64,000 nt of DNA from Rothia nasimurium (GCF_928382285.1 NZ_CAKMSS010000002.1:186001-250000), one strand, 5' to 3'. Shown: positions 8,902 through 18,830, numbered from the stretch's first letter. The notes: a model not told the origin generated them from the sequence alone. A program made the numbers and translations.

Positions 8902-8976
8902 ATGAGCAAGCGCGGTCGCAAGCGTAAGGATCGCCGTAAGGGTAGCGCTAACCACGGTAAGCGCCCCAACTCATAA
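8902..8976 (+). CDS. Large-subunit ribosomal protein bL37 (24 residues)
   Basis: A tiny gene with a perfect AAGGAGG ribosome site (8890-8896) five nt before the ATG. The product begins MSKRGRKRKDRRKG and ends ANHGKRPNS, extremely basic, 24 residues. This closely resembles bL37, the short actinobacteria-specific protein first seen in mycobacterial 50S structures. It is missed by most gene finders because of its size. It stands alone between a convergent neighbour and a strong terminator, in line with high constitutive expression (inference). Confidence 0.85.
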   Translation: MSKRGRKRKDRRKGSANHGKRPNS

Positions 8977-8986
8977 GGCAATCGAC

Positions 8987-9023
8987 AAGGGCCCCTACTC
9001 GCTGTAGCGAGTAGGGGCCCTTT
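8987..9023. terminator. Bidirectional terminator between bL37 and rsrA
   Basis: AAGGGCCCCTACTCGC (8987-9002) pairs with 9007-9022 as a 16-bp perfect stem with a 4-nt loop, flanked by A-rich and T-rich ends so that it can serve both convergent genes. Confidence 0.9.
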
Positions 9024-9031
9024 GCTATGGC

Positions 9032-9313
9032 CTAGCTGGCAGCCGGGTGCCCTTCTTCGGTGTGTATCTCATCAATGCAGGCTCGAATTCGGCTTTTAAG
9101 GTCGACCGGGGCGGTTTCCTTGCAGGTGCGACGCACGGCCTGGCGGATGATGCACTCAAGGTCGTACTCCTTGGCACAGGTTTCGCACTCGGCCAGGTGG
9201 GCTTGGAGTTCTTCTAGATCCTGGCAGCTGAGTGGATCATCAATGTAGGTGTAAATCTTTGCCAGGCGTTCTTCGCAGGGGGTTGCAGTTTGCGAGGTGC
9301 TTGTGGTTGTCAT
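9032..9313 (-). CDS. rsrA: Zinc-binding anti-sigma factor of the mycothiol/SigR system (RsrA-like)
   Basis: A 93-residue ZAS-type anti-sigma factor. It contains the HxxxCxxC zinc motif (HLAECETC, about residues 44-51) plus further cysteines (C13, C30, C54, C64) that could take part in redox sensing. In this family reducing conditions keep the protein bound to SigR, and disulfide formation with zinc release frees the sigma factor during thiol-oxidative stress. It lies 14 nt downstream of sigR with an AAGGAG ribosome site, the usual sigR-rsrA order. Confidence 0.9.
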   Translation of the reverse strand: MTTTSTSQTATPCEERLAKIYTYIDDPLSCQDLEELQAHLAECETCAKEYDLECIIRQAVRRTCKETAPVDLKSRIRACIDEIHTEEGHPAAS

Positions 9314-9327
9314 GGGCGGCTCCTTTC

Positions 9328-10026
9328 TTAGGCGCTGGCAGTTTTGCTGGTACCGGCCTTGCCGGTGGTGCTGGTCTTGATACCGCGTTCGGCGGCGTAG
9401 TCGGTGAGCTTATCGCGCAAGAGTTTACGACCCCGGTGGAGGCGGGACATGACCGTACCGATGGGGGTGTCCATAATGTCGGAGATTTCCTTATACGAGA
9501 AGCCTTCAACGTCTGAGTAGTAGACGGCCATGCGGAAGTCTTCGGGGATGGACTGGAGGGCTTCTTTGATATCGCTGTCTGGCAGGTGGGCGAGGGCTTC
9601 ATTTTCAGCTGAGGGTAGGCCCTTGGAGTCGTGAGCTCCTGCCCGGGCTAGCTGCCAGTCTTCGACGGTGTCGGTATTGGCCTGGTATGGCTCTCGCTGA
9701 CGCTTGCGGTAGACGTTGATGTAGGTGTTGGTGAGAATGCGGTAGAGCCAGGCTTTGAGGTTGGTGCCTGGCTTGTACTGGTGGAAGGCGGAGAAGGCTT
9801 TCATGTAGGCCTCTTGAACCAGGTCTTCAGCGTCCTGCGGGTTGCGGGCCATGCGCAGGGCAGCGGCGTAGAGCTGGTCGACGTACATGAGGGCTTCGCG
9901 TTCGAAGCGGGCTTTACGTTCGGCGTCGGTTTCCTGGGAGCGCAGGTCTGGTTCAGCGCCTTCAGGGGTAAGGACGTCTGTGGTCGGCGCAGGGTCGGTG
10001 CTGGGGGCCGGGGGCGTGGTTGTCAT
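9328..10026 (-). CDS. sigR: ECF sigma factor SigR/SigH (thiol-oxidative stress)
   Basis: A 232-residue group ECF12-like sigma factor. After a 40-residue Pro/Thr-rich N-terminal extension come region 2 ([34 protein letters not shown]) and region 4 ([35 protein letters not shown]). It directs RNA polymerase to genes for thioredoxin, mycothiol and protein quality control in related actinobacteria. Its anti-sigma partner follows immediately. A SigR-type promoter lies upstream (10106-10130), suggesting positive autoregulation. GGAGGG precedes the ATG. Confidence 0.93.
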   Translation of the reverse strand: MTTTPPAPSTDPAPTTDVLTPEGAEPDLRSQETDAERKARFEREALMYVDQLYAAALRMARNPQDAEDLVQEAYMKAFSAFHQYKPGTNLKAWLYRILTNTYINVYRKRQREPYQANTDTVEDWQLARAGAHDSKGLPSAENEALAHLPDSDIKEALQSIPEDFRMAVYYSDVEGFSYKEISDIMDTPIGTVMSRLHRGRKLLRDKLTDYAAERGIKTSTTGKAGTSKTASA

Positions 10027-10105
10027 TTCCCTCCAGGTGTGCGGTGGTCTTTTGTCTTACTGTACCTGCCCTGGGGCACAGCTTGGCGCCGAGTACGCCA
10101 GGTAT

Positions 10106-10130
10106 AACGACAGCCAGCGGCGTTTATTCC
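10106..10130 (-). promoter_or_regulatory. SigR-type autoregulatory promoter of sigR
   Basis: On the minus strand GGAAT (10130-10126) and GTT (10108-10106) are 17 nt apart, close to the SigR/SigH consensus GGAAT-N18-GTT (18 nt if counted from GGAA). A leader of about 75 nt would follow before the sigR ATG. Autoregulation is known for this family; here it is inferred from the match. Confidence 0.6.
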
Positions 10131-10262
10131 CCTGGAGTTAGAGTTTTTTGTGCTGGTGGTGCTGTAAAGTGGCTGAACCTACCGGTCTATATGTATGCTT
10201 AGTAGTGTTAGGTATCTGTGATACACCGTAATGGGGCCACACACCCCGTGAAGGAGGAACTC

Positions 10263-10793
10263 ATGTCGTTGGTTCGCCGTTTTGCCCGCCCCCTGCTGGC
10301 TTCAAGCTTCATCATCTCGGGTGTTGACCGTCTACGTGACCCCGAATCGTCCAAGCACCTGGCTAAGGTCGTCAACCTGGCTGCAACCTCTGCCCCTCAG
10401 CTTGCTGTCCTGCGTGGCCAGGAGAAGCTGGTCGGCCAGGCTCTGGCTGGCTCCCAGGTAGCCGCCGGTGCTCTCTTCGCTCTGGGCAAGCTGCCTCGCC
10501 TTTCGTCTACCGTCCTGCTGGCCACCGGAGCCATCAACTCCTATGTTGAGTACCGCGCGGCTGAGGCTGAGACCAAGGAGCAGAAGACCGCCCGTCGTAA
10601 CGCCGCTGTGGTCAACGGTTCCCTGCTGGGTGCAATCGCTATTTCAGCGGTTGACACCGACGGTAACCCTTCGCTGGCCTGGCGAGCTTCAAAGCTGGGT
10701 GACCAGGTTGCGAAGAAGTCTCACCAGCTGGCATCTGATGTTCAGGACGCCGCCTCTGACGCCCAGAAGAAGGTTGAAGACCTCTTCGCCTAA
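10263..10793 (+). CDS. DoxX-family membrane protein
   Basis: A 176-residue protein whose N-terminal half resembles DoxX proteins (RRFARPLLASSFIISGVDRLR, then hydrophobic segments around QALAGSQVAAGALFALG and SSTVLLATGAINSY), with a third segment near NGSLLGAIAISAV and a charged amphipathic tail (SHQLASDVQDAASDAQKKVEDLF) - each quoted only in part. The ATG at 10263 is chosen because a perfect AAGGAGG lies 5 nt upstream. DoxX proteins in actinobacteria have been linked to redox and thiol stress, and this one is divergent from sigR, so a shared theme is possible but unproven. Confidence 0.7.
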   Translation: MSLVRRFARPLLASSFIISGVDRLRDPESSKHLAKVVNLAATSAPQLAVLRGQEKLVGQALAGSQVAAGALFALGKLPRLSSTVLLATGAINSYVEYRAAEAETKEQKTARRNAAVVNGSLLGAIAISAVDTDGNPSLAWRASKLGDQVAKKSHQLASDVQDAASDAQKKVEDLFA

Positions 10794-10832
10794 AGCGGTG
10801 CTTGCAGGGCTCAAGGCCCCGTGAACTTTGAT

Positions 10833-10866
10833 AAACCCCGTGCCATCTCGGTGCGGGGTTTTCCCC
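10833..10866 (+). terminator. Terminator of the DoxX-like gene
   Basis: AACCCCG and CGGGGTT arms extended by four weaker pairs, followed by TTTTCCCC, some 40 nt after the stop at 10793. Confidence 0.7.
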
Positions 10867-10936
10867 TTTGCCGCCCTAGCCACCTAAAATAGGGTGGAAG
10901 GACGCCCTCAATCTAGTAGCAAGGTAGGTTCTATTC

Positions 10937-12304
10937 GTGGTTGATGCGACTCAGCAGCCCCAAGTTGCCGACGGAGACTGGCTAGCACCAACCGTCACGG
11001 TGCCCGAAGGTGCTCATGCCCGGGTGGAAATTCCCGGTTCAAAGTCGCTGACTAACCGCTACCTACTCCTAGCTGCCCTAGCCGATTCGCCCTCGGTGAT
11101 TCATGCGCCCCTGCATTCGCGGGATTCGAAGCTGATGATAGCTGCCCTGACCTCTCTGGGCGCCCAGTTCGAAGAGATCGAAACCGGTAGCGTCTTTGGC
11201 CCCGATCTGCGGGTCATTCCCCTTGATTTTTCTAACCGCACCCCCCGTGAGGCCTCCATCGATGTTGGTCTGGCGGGAACCGTCATGCGTTTTGTACCCC
11301 CGGTAGCTGCCCTGCTGCCCGGCACTTTCCATTTTGATGGCGACGAACATGCCCGGGTGCGCCCCATGCTACCGGTAATTGAGGCCCTGCGAGGGCTGGG
11401 AGTTGAGGTTGAGGACGCCGGTACCGGCTCCCTGCCCTTCACCGTGGAATCTTCCGGTTCGGTGCAGGTAGCTGAGCTGACCATTGATGCTTCGGGTTCT
11501 TCCCAATTTGTTTCAGCTCTTTTGCTGGCAGCCTGCCGCTTTGAGCGGGGCCTAGTGTTGCGGCACGTGGGTGGCCCGGTGCCCTCGATGCCCCATATCG
11601 AGATGACCGTTGAGACCATGCGAGAGCTCGGTATATCTGTCGACTTCAACGGCACGGACACCTGGACGGTTGCCCCCGGTGGCTTCCCCGGTTTTGAGGT
11701 CACCGTTGAACCTGACCTCTCCAATGCTGGCCCCTTCCTGGTAGCGGCGGTTGCCACCGGGGCAACAGTGACGGTTCCGCGCTGGCCTGAGTCCACTACC
11801 CAGGGTGGGGATCACTGGCGGAAGATTCTGCCCCTCTTCGGGGCTCGGGTGGAGCTAGCCGACGGGAACCTGATCGTCACCGGCCCTGCCGGCGGCGCGG
11901 CGTCCGGACTGCCCGGTGTTGAACTCGACCTGGCCGAGGCCGGTGAGCTAGCCCCCACCGTCGCTGCCCTCATCGCTCTCTCGCCGGCAACCAGCGTCCT
12001 TTCCGGCATTGCCCACCTGCGCGGGCACGAAACTGACCGACTTGCTGCCCTGACCGCCGAGATCAACCGTCTCGGTGGTAGGGCTGAAGAAACCGAAGAC
12101 GGCATTCGCGTCACCGCACCCGTAGCTCACGGGACTCTCATGCGTACCTACGCTGATCACCGTATGGCCACCGCGGCAGCCGTCATGGGGCTGGTTATTC
12201 CGGGTGTCGTAGTTGAAAACGTAGAGACCACCTCCAAGACCCTACCCAACTTCACCGGGCTCTGGCAGAACATGCTGGACCAGTGGCAGGCAGGTGCTGC
12301 CTAA
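10937..12304 (+). CDS. aroA: 3-phosphoshikimate 1-carboxyvinyltransferase (EPSP synthase)
   Basis: A 455-residue enzyme of the shikimate pathway that transfers enolpyruvate from PEP to shikimate-3-phosphate. Diagnostic motifs are PGSKSLTNRYLLLAAL near residue 33, LAGTVMRF (the LGNAGT region), DGDEHARVRPM (the DGxxxxRxRP PEP-binding block), SSQFVSALLLAA, ETDRLAAL and the closing DHRMATAAAVMGL. The start is GTG, with AAGGTAGG eight nt upstream. Its stop overlaps the rsgA start in TAATG, so the two are translationally coupled. The TAAAAT at 10885-10890 could be a -10 element. Confidence 0.96.
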   Translation: MVDATQQPQVADGDWLAPTVTVPEGAHARVEIPGSKSLTNRYLLLAALADSPSVIHAPLHSRDSKLMIAALTSLGAQFEEIETGSVFGPDLRVIPLDFSNRTPREASIDVGLAGTVMRFVPPVAALLPGTFHFDGDEHARVRPMLPVIEALRGLGVEVEDAGTGSLPFTVESSGSVQVAELTIDASGSSQFVSALLLAACRFERGLVLRHVGGPVPSMPHIEMTVETMRELGISVDFNGTDTWTVAPGGFPGFEVTVEPDLSNAGPFLVAAVATGATVTVPRWPESTTQGGDHWRKILPLFGARVELADGNLIVTGPAGGAASGLPGVELDLAEAGELAPTVAALIALSPATSVLSGIAHLRGHETDRLAALTAEINRLGGRAEETEDGIRVTAPVAHGTLMRTYADHRMATAAAVMGLVIPGVVVENVETTSKTLPNFTGLWQNMLDQWQAGAA

Positions 12305-13392
12305 TGCGCCGCTCCTGGGATGAAAGCGATGTACGGGTACGCCCCAATAAGAAGGGTTCCCGCCCCCGCACCAAAGACCGCCCTGCCCACAAGGACGCCG
12401 AGATTGGCCGCATTATCACCGTAGACCGCGGCCGCTACACCGCCATACTCGATGAGGGCAAGAGTAGCGAACGGGTCGTCACCGCCGTGCGCGCCCGCGA
12501 GCTACGCCGCTCCCCCATCGTGGTGGGCGACAAGGTCGCCCTGGTGGGAGACACCAGCGGTAAACCCGATACCCTGGCCCGTCTCGTCCGTATCGAAGAG
12601 CGCACCAACCTCCTGCGCCGCAGCGCTGATGACACCGACCCCGTCGAGCGCGTAGTGGTAGCCAACGCCGATAACCTGGTCATCGTGGTAGCAGCTGAAA
12701 ACCCCGAACCCCGCACCGGCTTTATCGACCGTTCCCTGGCCGCCGCCTTTGACGCCGGGCTTACCCCCATTCTCTGCATCACCAAGACCGACCTCAAGCA
12801 CCCGCAGTGGCTGCTGGACTACTACCGGGACGTTGAGCTCACTATTTTGCTCTCCAAGGCTAAGGACGGGCGCGCCCCCAGCGAAGAAGGCTCCGAGGGC
12901 CTCGACACCACCCTGGTTGACCAGCTTTCTACCTACCTGGACGGCTCCGTCTCCGTTCTCCTGGGTCACTCGGGCGTGGGCAAATCTACGCTGGTCAACG
13001 CCCTGACCGGGGCTGAACGAGCTACCGGGCACGTCAATGCTGTAACCGGCCGCGGACGCCACACCTCGTCCTCAGCCCTGGCCCTCCAACCGCAGAAAGC
13101 AGCCCCCGGCACCTGGATTATCGACACCCCCGGTATCCGCTCCTTCGGCCTAGCTCACGTCGAGCCCGACACCCTGGTCGCTTCCTTCACCGACCTTGCC
13201 CCTGGTTCAGCCAACTGCCCTAAGGGCTGCACACACTCGGCATCCGCCCCCGACTGCGGCCTGACCGCCTACGTTGAAACGGGTCAGGCCGGCCCCGCAG
13301 GCCCCGAACGCCTGGACTCCCTGCGCAAGCTCCTGCGCGTCGATGAAGAAACCGGCGACACCGAGAAAGAACTCGGCGTCGTAGACCTCTAA
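12304..13392 (+). CDS. rsgA: Ribosome small-subunit-dependent GTPase A
   Basis: A 362-residue circularly permuted GTPase that acts late in 30S maturation. Order: a basic N-terminal tail, an OB-fold (about 35-95), then G4 (TKTDL) before G1 (GHSGVGKSTLVNAL) and G3 (DTPGI), and the C-terminal zinc site NCPKGCTHSASAPDC. The ATG at 12304 overlaps the aroA stop (TAATG), so coupling replaces a ribosome site. The gene pairing aroA-rsgA-hisN is common in actinobacteria. Confidence 0.95.
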   Translation: MRRSWDESDVRVRPNKKGSRPRTKDRPAHKDAEIGRIITVDRGRYTAILDEGKSSERVVTAVRARELRRSPIVVGDKVALVGDTSGKPDTLARLVRIEERTNLLRRSADDTDPVERVVVANADNLVIVVAAENPEPRTGFIDRSLAAAFDAGLTPILCITKTDLKHPQWLLDYYRDVELTILLSKAKDGRAPSEEGSEGLDTTLVDQLSTYLDGSVSVLLGHSGVGKSTLVNALTGAERATGHVNAVTGRGRHTSSSALALQPQKAAPGTWIIDTPGIRSFGLAHVEPDTLVASFTDLAPGSANCPKGCTHSASAPDCGLTAYVETGQAGPAGPERLDSLRKLLRVDEETGDTEKELGVVDL

Positions 13393-13404
13393 AACCCAAG
13401 GCAA

Positions 13405-14205
13405 ATGACTATGACTAACTACACCGACGACCTGCGCCTGGCCCACATCATGGCTGATGCGGTCGACCGCCTCACCCTGGCCAAGTTCACCTCCCACGAT
13501 TTTTCCGTCGACACCAAGCCCGACCTGACCCCAGTCACCGACGCCGACCGCGAAGCCGAACAGCTCATCCGTTCCCAGCTGTCCCGCGTCCGCACCCGTG
13601 ACTCAGTGCTGGGTGAAGAATTCGGGGAAACCGGGTCTTCCCCCCGCCAGTGGGTCATCGACCCCATCGACGGCACCAAAAACTTCGTGCGCGGAGTGCC
13701 CGTCTGGGCTACCCTCATCGCCCTGCTCGACCACGGCAAGCCCGTCGTAGGCGTCGTCTCCGCCCCTGCCCTCCAGCGCCGCTGGTGGGCAGCCGAAGGC
13801 ACCGGCGCCTACACCGGCCGCTCTCTCGCCAAGGCCACCCGCATCTCGGTCTCCTCTGTCACCCAGCTCGAGGACGCCTCCCTCTCCTACTCCTCCCTCA
13901 CCGGCTGGCGCGATTTGGGCCTGCGCAATAACTTCATCGACCTGACCGACACCGTCTGGCGCACCCGAGCCTACGGCGACTTCTGGTCCTACATGATGGT
14001 GGCAGAGGGTGTCGTCGACGCCGCCGCCGAACCCGAACTCGGCCTCTACGATATGGCCGCCCTGGTCCCCATCGTGACCGAAGCAGGCGGACGCTTCACC
14101 TCCCTGGCAGGAGCGGACGGCCCCCACGGCGGCAACGCCCTAGCCACCAACGGCCACCTGCACGAGGCCGCCCTTTCCTATCTGGGGACCGACAAGACCC
14201 TCTAA
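13405..14205 (+). CDS. hisN: Histidinol-phosphatase (inositol-monophosphatase family, HisN type)
   Basis: A 266-residue Mg-dependent phosphatase. Metal-binding motifs are GEEFGE (Glu, near residue 73), [15 protein letters not shown] (two Asp) and the second-site [12 protein letters not shown]. In actinobacteria this subgroup supplies histidinol-phosphate phosphatase of histidine synthesis, and the position after aroA-rsgA matches that set; activity on other sugar phosphates cannot be excluded. It begins 12 nt after rsgA and ends the three-gene operon at a strong terminator. Confidence 0.9.
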   Translation: MTMTNYTDDLRLAHIMADAVDRLTLAKFTSHDFSVDTKPDLTPVTDADREAEQLIRSQLSRVRTRDSVLGEEFGETGSSPRQWVIDPIDGTKNFVRGVPVWATLIALLDHGKPVVGVVSAPALQRRWWAAEGTGAYTGRSLAKATRISVSSVTQLEDASLSYSSLTGWRDLGLRNNFIDLTDTVWRTRAYGDFWSYMMVAEGVVDAAAEPELGLYDMAALVPIVTEAGGRFTSLAGADGPHGGNALATNGHLHEAALSYLGTDKTL

Positions 14206-14249
14206 AGCCGGGGTCTCACGAGACCGGGCTAAACGCTTCAACCTAGACC

Positions 14250-14287
14250 AAAGACCCCGAATCCTACATCAAGGATTCGGGGCCTTT
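14250..14287. terminator. Bidirectional terminator between hisN and secA
   Basis: CCCCGAATCCT (14255-14265) pairs perfectly with 14272-14282; AAAGA precedes and CTTTA follows, so both convergent operons may use it. Confidence 0.85.
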
Positions 14288-14312
14288 AGTCTGAGCGGTT
14301 TCCTATGCTGAG

Positions 14313-16964
14313 TTACTTCTTGCGCTGGTTCAGAATCGAAATCTGCTCATTGCTGCGGTCATTCACTGCCTCGGTATGCACCTCGGTCTTACCGGACTCA
14401 GAGGGAGCTGAGTACTGCAGGAACTTAGGCTGGGCAGGAATCTTCAGCTGAATCTTCGACTGCTGGGTACGCTGCTTCGACAGGTCCACGCTGTAGAGCA
14501 TCGACACGGTCTCCTCGCGAATACCGCCCATCATGCTCTGGTAGAGGGCATAACCCTCACGCTGGTATTCCACCAGGGGGTCACGCTGGGCCATAGCACG
14601 CAGGCCGATGCCCTCCTTGAGGTAGTCCATCTCGTAGAGGTGCTCAGGCCAGCGCTTACCGATGACCGAGAGCACCACGCGGCGCTCAATCTCGCGCATG
14701 GCGTCCTCACCCACGGACTCTTCGCGCTCGCCGTACTGCATCTCAGCGTCAGCCAGTACTTCCTTCACGATCTGGTCGCGGGTGACCTTGGTCTTGTCGC
14801 CAGCTTCTTCAGCCAGGTCTTCGGGGGTAATGGTAACCGGGAAGATGGTGCGCAGGTTCTCCCAGAGCTTCTCAAAGTCCCAGTCTTCGGCATGGCCTTC
14901 GCCTACCTGGGCATCGATTGCTGAGGTGATAACCTCGGTGCGGAACTTGGCAATCTGTTCCTTGAGGTCATCGCCTGCCAGAATCTGGGCGCGGTCCTTG
15001 TACATGGCCTCGCGCTGGCGGTTGAGCACATCGTCATACTTGAGCACGTTCTTGCGCTGCTCAGCGTTGCGGGCTTCAACCTGGCCCTGGGCGTTGGCGA
15101 TGACGCGGGAAACAATCTTGGCTTCCAGGGCGGTATCGTCGGGGGCACCGGCCATCAGGCGGGCAGCTGCCTGGCCGTTGAAGAGGCGCATCAGGTCGTC
15201 AGACAGTGACAGGTAGAAGCGGGACTCGCCGGGGTCGCCCTGGCGGCCCGAACGTCCGCGCAGCTGGTTATCGATACGGCGGGATTCGTGACGCTCGGTA
15301 CCCAGCACGTAGAGGCCACCTAGTTCTTTGACCTCTTCGTGCTCGGCTGCAGAGGCCTGCTCCGCTGCGGCAAGCACCTCGGGCCACTTAGCCTCGTATT
15401 CTTCAGGCTTCTCGTTGGGGTCAAGACCCAGGGTCTTCATGGTCTCAACGGCCTCAAACTCGGGATTACCACCGAGCATGATGTCGGTACCGCGGCCTGC
15501 CATGTTAGTTGCTACGGTGACGGCACCCTTGCGGCCAGCCTGGGCGACGATGGCAGCTTCACGGGCGTTATTCTTAGCGTTCAGAACTTCGTGGCGGACG
15601 CCCGCCTTCGACAGCAGCTTAGAGAGGTACTCAGACTTCTCAACGCTGGTGGTACCTACCAGCACGGGCTGGCCGGTAGCGTGGCGCTCTTCGATATCTT
15701 TGACCACCGCGTTGAACTTGGCAATCTCGTTCTTGTAGACCTTATCGGGCTGGTCGATACGCTGCTTTTCCTTGTTGGTCGGAATCGGCACGACACCCAG
15801 CTCGTAGGTGTTCATGAACTCGGCAGCCTCGGTCTCAGCGGTACCGGTCATACCCGAGAGCTTGTCGTACATGCGGAAGTAGTTCTGCAGGGTCACAGTC
15901 GCCATGGTCTGGTTTTCAGGCTTGACCTCAACCTCTTCCTTAGCCTCGATGGCCTGGTGGATGCCGTCGTTGTAGCGGCGGCCTGCCAGAATACGGCCGG
16001 TGTGTTCATCAACAATCATGACTTCGCCGTTCATCACGACGTAGTCCTTGTTGCCCTTGAAGAGTTCCTTGGCCTTAATAGCGTTGTTGAGGAAGCCAAT
16101 CAGGGGGGTGTTTTGCGGCTCGTAGAGGTTTTCAATGCCCAGGTGGTCTTCGACCTTATCGATACCCGATTCGAGCACACCCACGGTGCGCTTCTTCTCA
16201 TCAACCTCGTAATCTTCCCCGGCAACCAGAGTGCGGGCAATACGGGCAAATTCACCGTACCAGCGGTTGGCCTCGCCCATGGCGGGGCCAGAGATAATCA
16301 GCGGGGTACGGGCCTCGTCAATCAGAATAGAGTCAACCTCATCGACGATGGCAAAGTTGTGCCCGCGCTGTACCTGTTCCTCTTTGGTCCAGGCCATGTT
16401 GTCACGCAGGTAGTCAAAGCCGAACTCGTTATTGGTGCCGTAGGTGATGTCGGCTTCGTACTGCTTCCGGCGCACATCGGGGGTCTGATTAGCCAAGATA
16501 ACGCCCGACTCCATACCCAGGAAACGGAAGACACGCCCCATCAGGTTAGCCTGGTACTCAGCCAGGTAGTCGTTGACGGTGACCACGTGCACGCCCTTAC
16601 CGGAGAGGGCATTGAGGTAGGCGGGGGCAGTAGCAACAAGGGTCTTGCCCTCACCGGTTTTCATTTCGGCAATATTGCCCAGGTGCAGGGCGGCACCGCC
16701 CATAAGCTGAACGTCGTAGTGGCGCTTGCCCAGGGTACGCTTAGACGCCTCGCGGACCACAGCAAAAGCTTCGGGGAGCAGAAGGTCCAGTGACTCGCCG
16801 TCCTCAACGCGCTTGCGGAAGGCGTCGGTCTCAGCGCGTAGCTCGGCGTCGCTCATCGCAACAAAGCTGTCTTCGAGTGAGTTCACTGCATCGGTGTAAG
16901 CACGCAGCTGCTTGAGGACTTTTTGGTCTCCGCTGCGGAGTAGCTTTTCCAAGAGAGATGCCAC
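14313..16964 (-). CDS. secA: Preprotein translocase ATPase SecA (SecA1 type)
   Basis: An 883-residue motor ATPase of the Sec pathway. NBD1 has [17 protein letters not shown] (Walker A, near residue 105) and a DEVDS box ([16 protein letters not shown]). NBD2 carries [13 protein letters not shown] and [14 protein letters not shown], followed by [21 protein letters not shown]. The C-terminal tail ends in basic residues without the Cys-rich zinc domain of proteobacterial SecA, as usual for short actinobacterial SecA1. The start is GTG, with AAGGAG nine nt upstream. Confidence 0.97.
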   Translation of the reverse strand: MASLLEKLLRSGDQKVLKQLRAYTDAVNSLEDSFVAMSDAELRAETDAFRKRVEDGESLDLLLPEAFAVVREASKRTLGKRHYDVQLMGGAALHLGNIAEMKTGEGKTLVATAPAYLNALSGKGVHVVTVNDYLAEYQANLMGRVFRFLGMESGVILANQTPDVRRKQYEADITYGTNNEFGFDYLRDNMAWTKEEQVQRGHNFAIVDEVDSILIDEARTPLIISGPAMGEANRWYGEFARIARTLVAGEDYEVDEKKRTVGVLESGIDKVEDHLGIENLYEPQNTPLIGFLNNAIKAKELFKGNKDYVVMNGEVMIVDEHTGRILAGRRYNDGIHQAIEAKEEVEVKPENQTMATVTLQNYFRMYDKLSGMTGTAETEAAEFMNTYELGVVPIPTNKEKQRIDQPDKVYKNEIAKFNAVVKDIEERHATGQPVLVGTTSVEKSEYLSKLLSKAGVRHEVLNAKNNAREAAIVAQAGRKGAVTVATNMAGRGTDIMLGGNPEFEAVETMKTLGLDPNEKPEEYEAKWPEVLAAAEQASAAEHEEVKELGGLYVLGTERHESRRIDNQLRGRSGRQGDPGESRFYLSLSDDLMRLFNGQAAARLMAGAPDDTALEAKIVSRVIANAQGQVEARNAEQRKNVLKYDDVLNRQREAMYKDRAQILAGDDLKEQIAKFRTEVITSAIDAQVGEGHAEDWDFEKLWENLRTIFPVTITPEDLAEEAGDKTKVTRDQIVKEVLADAEMQYGEREESVGEDAMREIERRVVLSVIGKRWPEHLYEMDYLKEGIGLRAMAQRDPLVEYQREGYALYQSMMGGIREETVSMLYSVDLSKQRTQQSKIQLKIPAQPKFLQYSAPSESGKTEVHTEAVNDRSNEQISILNQRKK

Positions 16965-17139
16965 TGAAGTTTGCTCCTTGATTGGTTTGGTATGGGAGGT
17001 GGGCAGGGTGAGCCCACCGTGCTCACTCTATTCTAGTTTAGTCCGCAAACGGGCTGGGGCCGTTCACCTGTGGGCTTGACGGGCCTACCTTTTAGATTCA
17101 CAGGGGTAGGGCCGGGCACAGGGCAGGGCCCCCTGCGCT

Positions 17140-17158
17140 CCCCTACCTGCGGTAGGGG
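17140..17158 (-). terminator. Hairpin after hpf
   Basis: CCCCTACC and GGTAGGGG form a perfect 8-bp stem with a 3-nt loop, 37 nt beyond the hpf stop on the minus strand. No U-tract follows, so it may be weak. Confidence 0.4.
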
Positions 17159-17194
17159 TATGGCAGAGGGCCCTAGGCCGGGCGGGTATCGACC

Positions 17195-17842
17195 TTAGTC
17201 GGTAGTACCTTCTTCGAGGGTAATGACGCCGTAGGACCAGCCCTTGCGGCGGTAGACCGCTGCGGGGGATCCGGTTGCCTTATCGACATAGAGGAAGAAG
17301 TCGTGGCCAACCAGCTCCATGCGGTCAACCGCTTCTTCAGGGGTCAGGTGGTCGGCGGGGAAGCTCTTCTGACGGATTTCGATGGGCGAATCTGCCTCTT
17401 CGTGCAGGTCGTATTCGCCAGCAAAAGCTGCTTCTTCAACCGGCAGGTCGTCAGTCTGAATTTCGGTGAGGGCGACCTGGTCGGTGATGACAGGCAGTGA
17501 GCCGGTGGCTTCTGAGACCGAGATGGGGTGCTTGCCCCCTGCGCGGCGGGTCTTGCGACGGTCGCGGGCGCGGCGGAGGCGCTCTAGGAGCTTGCCATAG
17601 GTTTCGTCGAAAACTGCGAACTTATCTTGACCGGTTGCTTCTGCTCGGAGCACGGGGCCGCGTCCGATGACGGTGATTTCCACTCGGATCGCGGCGGGGC
17701 CGTTCTGGCCTTCCTTGGTGAACTTGACTTCGATGTCGGTTACGTTGTCGCCAAGGGCTTCGAACTTGGTGATTTTACTTTCAACGTGTTCCTGCAGACG
17801 TTCACTTACTTTGACGTTGCGGCCGGTGATGTTGAGTTCCAC
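17195..17842 (-). CDS. hpf: Long-form ribosome hibernation promoting factor
   Basis: A 215-residue dimerising hibernation factor. The N-terminal domain (about 1-105) starts VELNITGRNVKVSERLQEH, and the C-terminal dimerisation domain (about 160-215) has VDRMELVGHDFFLYVDKATG and the YRRKGWSYGVI ending. In stationary phase it sits in the mRNA channel of 30S and joins ribosomes into 100S dimers. The GTG at 17842 is chosen over the ATG at 17854, because GGAGGG would then lie at ideal spacing. It lies upstream of secA on the same strand, separated by about 230 nt with hairpins (CCCCTACC/GGTAGGGG at 17140-17158). Confidence 0.92.
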   Translation of the reverse strand: MELNITGRNVKVSERLQEHVESKITKFEALGDNVTDIEVKFTKEGQNGPAAIRVEITVIGRGPVLRAEATGQDKFAVFDETYGKLLERLRRARDRRKTRRAGGKHPISVSEATGSLPVITDQVALTEIQTDDLPVEEAAFAGEYDLHEEADSPIEIRQKSFPADHLTPEEAVDRMELVGHDFFLYVDKATGSPAAVYRRKGWSYGVITLEEGTTD

Positions 17843-17993
17843 AATTCCCTCCATTCTCAGGGGGTGAATACCCGACCCTGTGACTGCCGGGTATTGGGGA
17901 ATCTATCTTGTGGATTCCTTAACGCAACTCTACGCCCTTTTGTGGTCTAAGTCATTTTTTTAAGCCTTTTACGGTTCTTTTCGCAGGAAGAGC

Positions 17994-18830
17994 TCAATAT
18001 TTTGGTGGCCTAGATTCCCCTGTGCTATATGGCTGCCGCTTGGGAACATAGGCAATCGTTGCCCCTCCCAGCACGGTGGCGCCCTGGCTGGTCAGCACCC
18101 GGTGGCCCTCCTTCAGGGAGGCTCCGGTGGTAAACACATCGTCAACCAACAGACAGCGGGCCCCCTCTAGACGGTAGTAACGCCCCAGCTGGTGCAGGGC
18201 AGGCTTGCCCAGGGTAAGTTTTCCCTGCATCTGCCGGTGGCGCTCTTCGAGGCCCAGTGTTTTCTGGGCTTGGGCACCTTTGGCACCGCGCATTCCCCGC
18301 TTCCAGGCAGGAACCTGGGCGAGCGCGTCCGCCACCTTGACCGGCACCGGGGAGCGCAACAGGGGCAGCACTGCACGGGCCAGGAGCGGGGCGGGGGCGT
18401 AGCCTCGCCGTCGGGCAGAAGCTCTGCTCGATGGCAGGGGAACCAGATAGATGGGTTCTGCGGGCTCCAGCTCGCCCTCGCTCAGCTCTAACAGGCAGGT
18501 TAGGGCCCGGGCCAGAGCCGAAGCGAGGTAGGGGCTCAGGTCTGTGCGGCCGGCGTCCTTGTAGGCAAGGACGCAACGCCCCAGCTCGTGCTCGTAGCGG
18601 CCAGCAGACACCACCGGTAGCCGGGTACCCGGCAGGGTTGTGGTCTGCAGGTTGAGGGTAGCCAGACGCACCAGCTGATCGCAGAGAGGGCAGAGGGCGC
18701 CAGCGCCCAGCATGCTTGGCCCGAAGGTCTGACAGCTGGCACAGACCCTGGGAAAGATGAGCTCGGTGGTCTGTTTCCAGCTGGTGAGAATATCGGGTAG
18801 TGATACTCGGTTCGGGTGGGTGGACGTCAT
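17994..18830 (-). CDS. comF: ComF-family phosphoribosyltransferase-like protein
   Basis: A 278-residue ComFC-type protein. An N-terminal zinc-finger-like set, CASCQTFG and CPLCDQL (about residues 30-58), precedes a phosphoribosyltransferase fold with the PRPP loop LLVDDVFTTGASLKEG near residue 235. In naturally transformable bacteria ComF is required for handling incoming single-stranded DNA, but homologues are widespread and may do other work. It stands alone, 68 nt after lpqB. A short palindrome, GGATAACTTATCC, lies between the two. The presence of ComF matters for the uptake-sequence idea in the findings. Confidence 0.88.
   Translation of the reverse strand: MTSTHPNRVSLPDILTSWKQTTELIFPRVCASCQTFGPSMLGAGALCPLCDQLVRLATLNLQTTTLPGTRLPVVSAGRYEHELGRCVLAYKDAGRTDLSPYLASALARALTCLLELSEGELEPAEPIYLVPLPSSRASARRRGYAPAPLLARAVLPLLRSPVPVKVADALAQVPAWKRGMRGAKGAQAQKTLGLEERHRQMQGKLTLGKPALHQLGRYYRLEGARCLLVDDVFTTGASLKEGHRVLTSQGATVLGGATIAYVPKRQPYSTGESRPPKY

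Noticed and set aside
15339..16793. Long plus-strand open frame (484 codons) opposite secA
   Set aside because: A shadow of codon bias on the other strand. All secA motifs are intact in the true frame.
17043..17065. GGGCTGGGGCCGTT between hpf and secA as a fourth copy of the structured repeat
   Set aside because: It lacks the GGCRTGAAT half of the loop and the surrounding stems.
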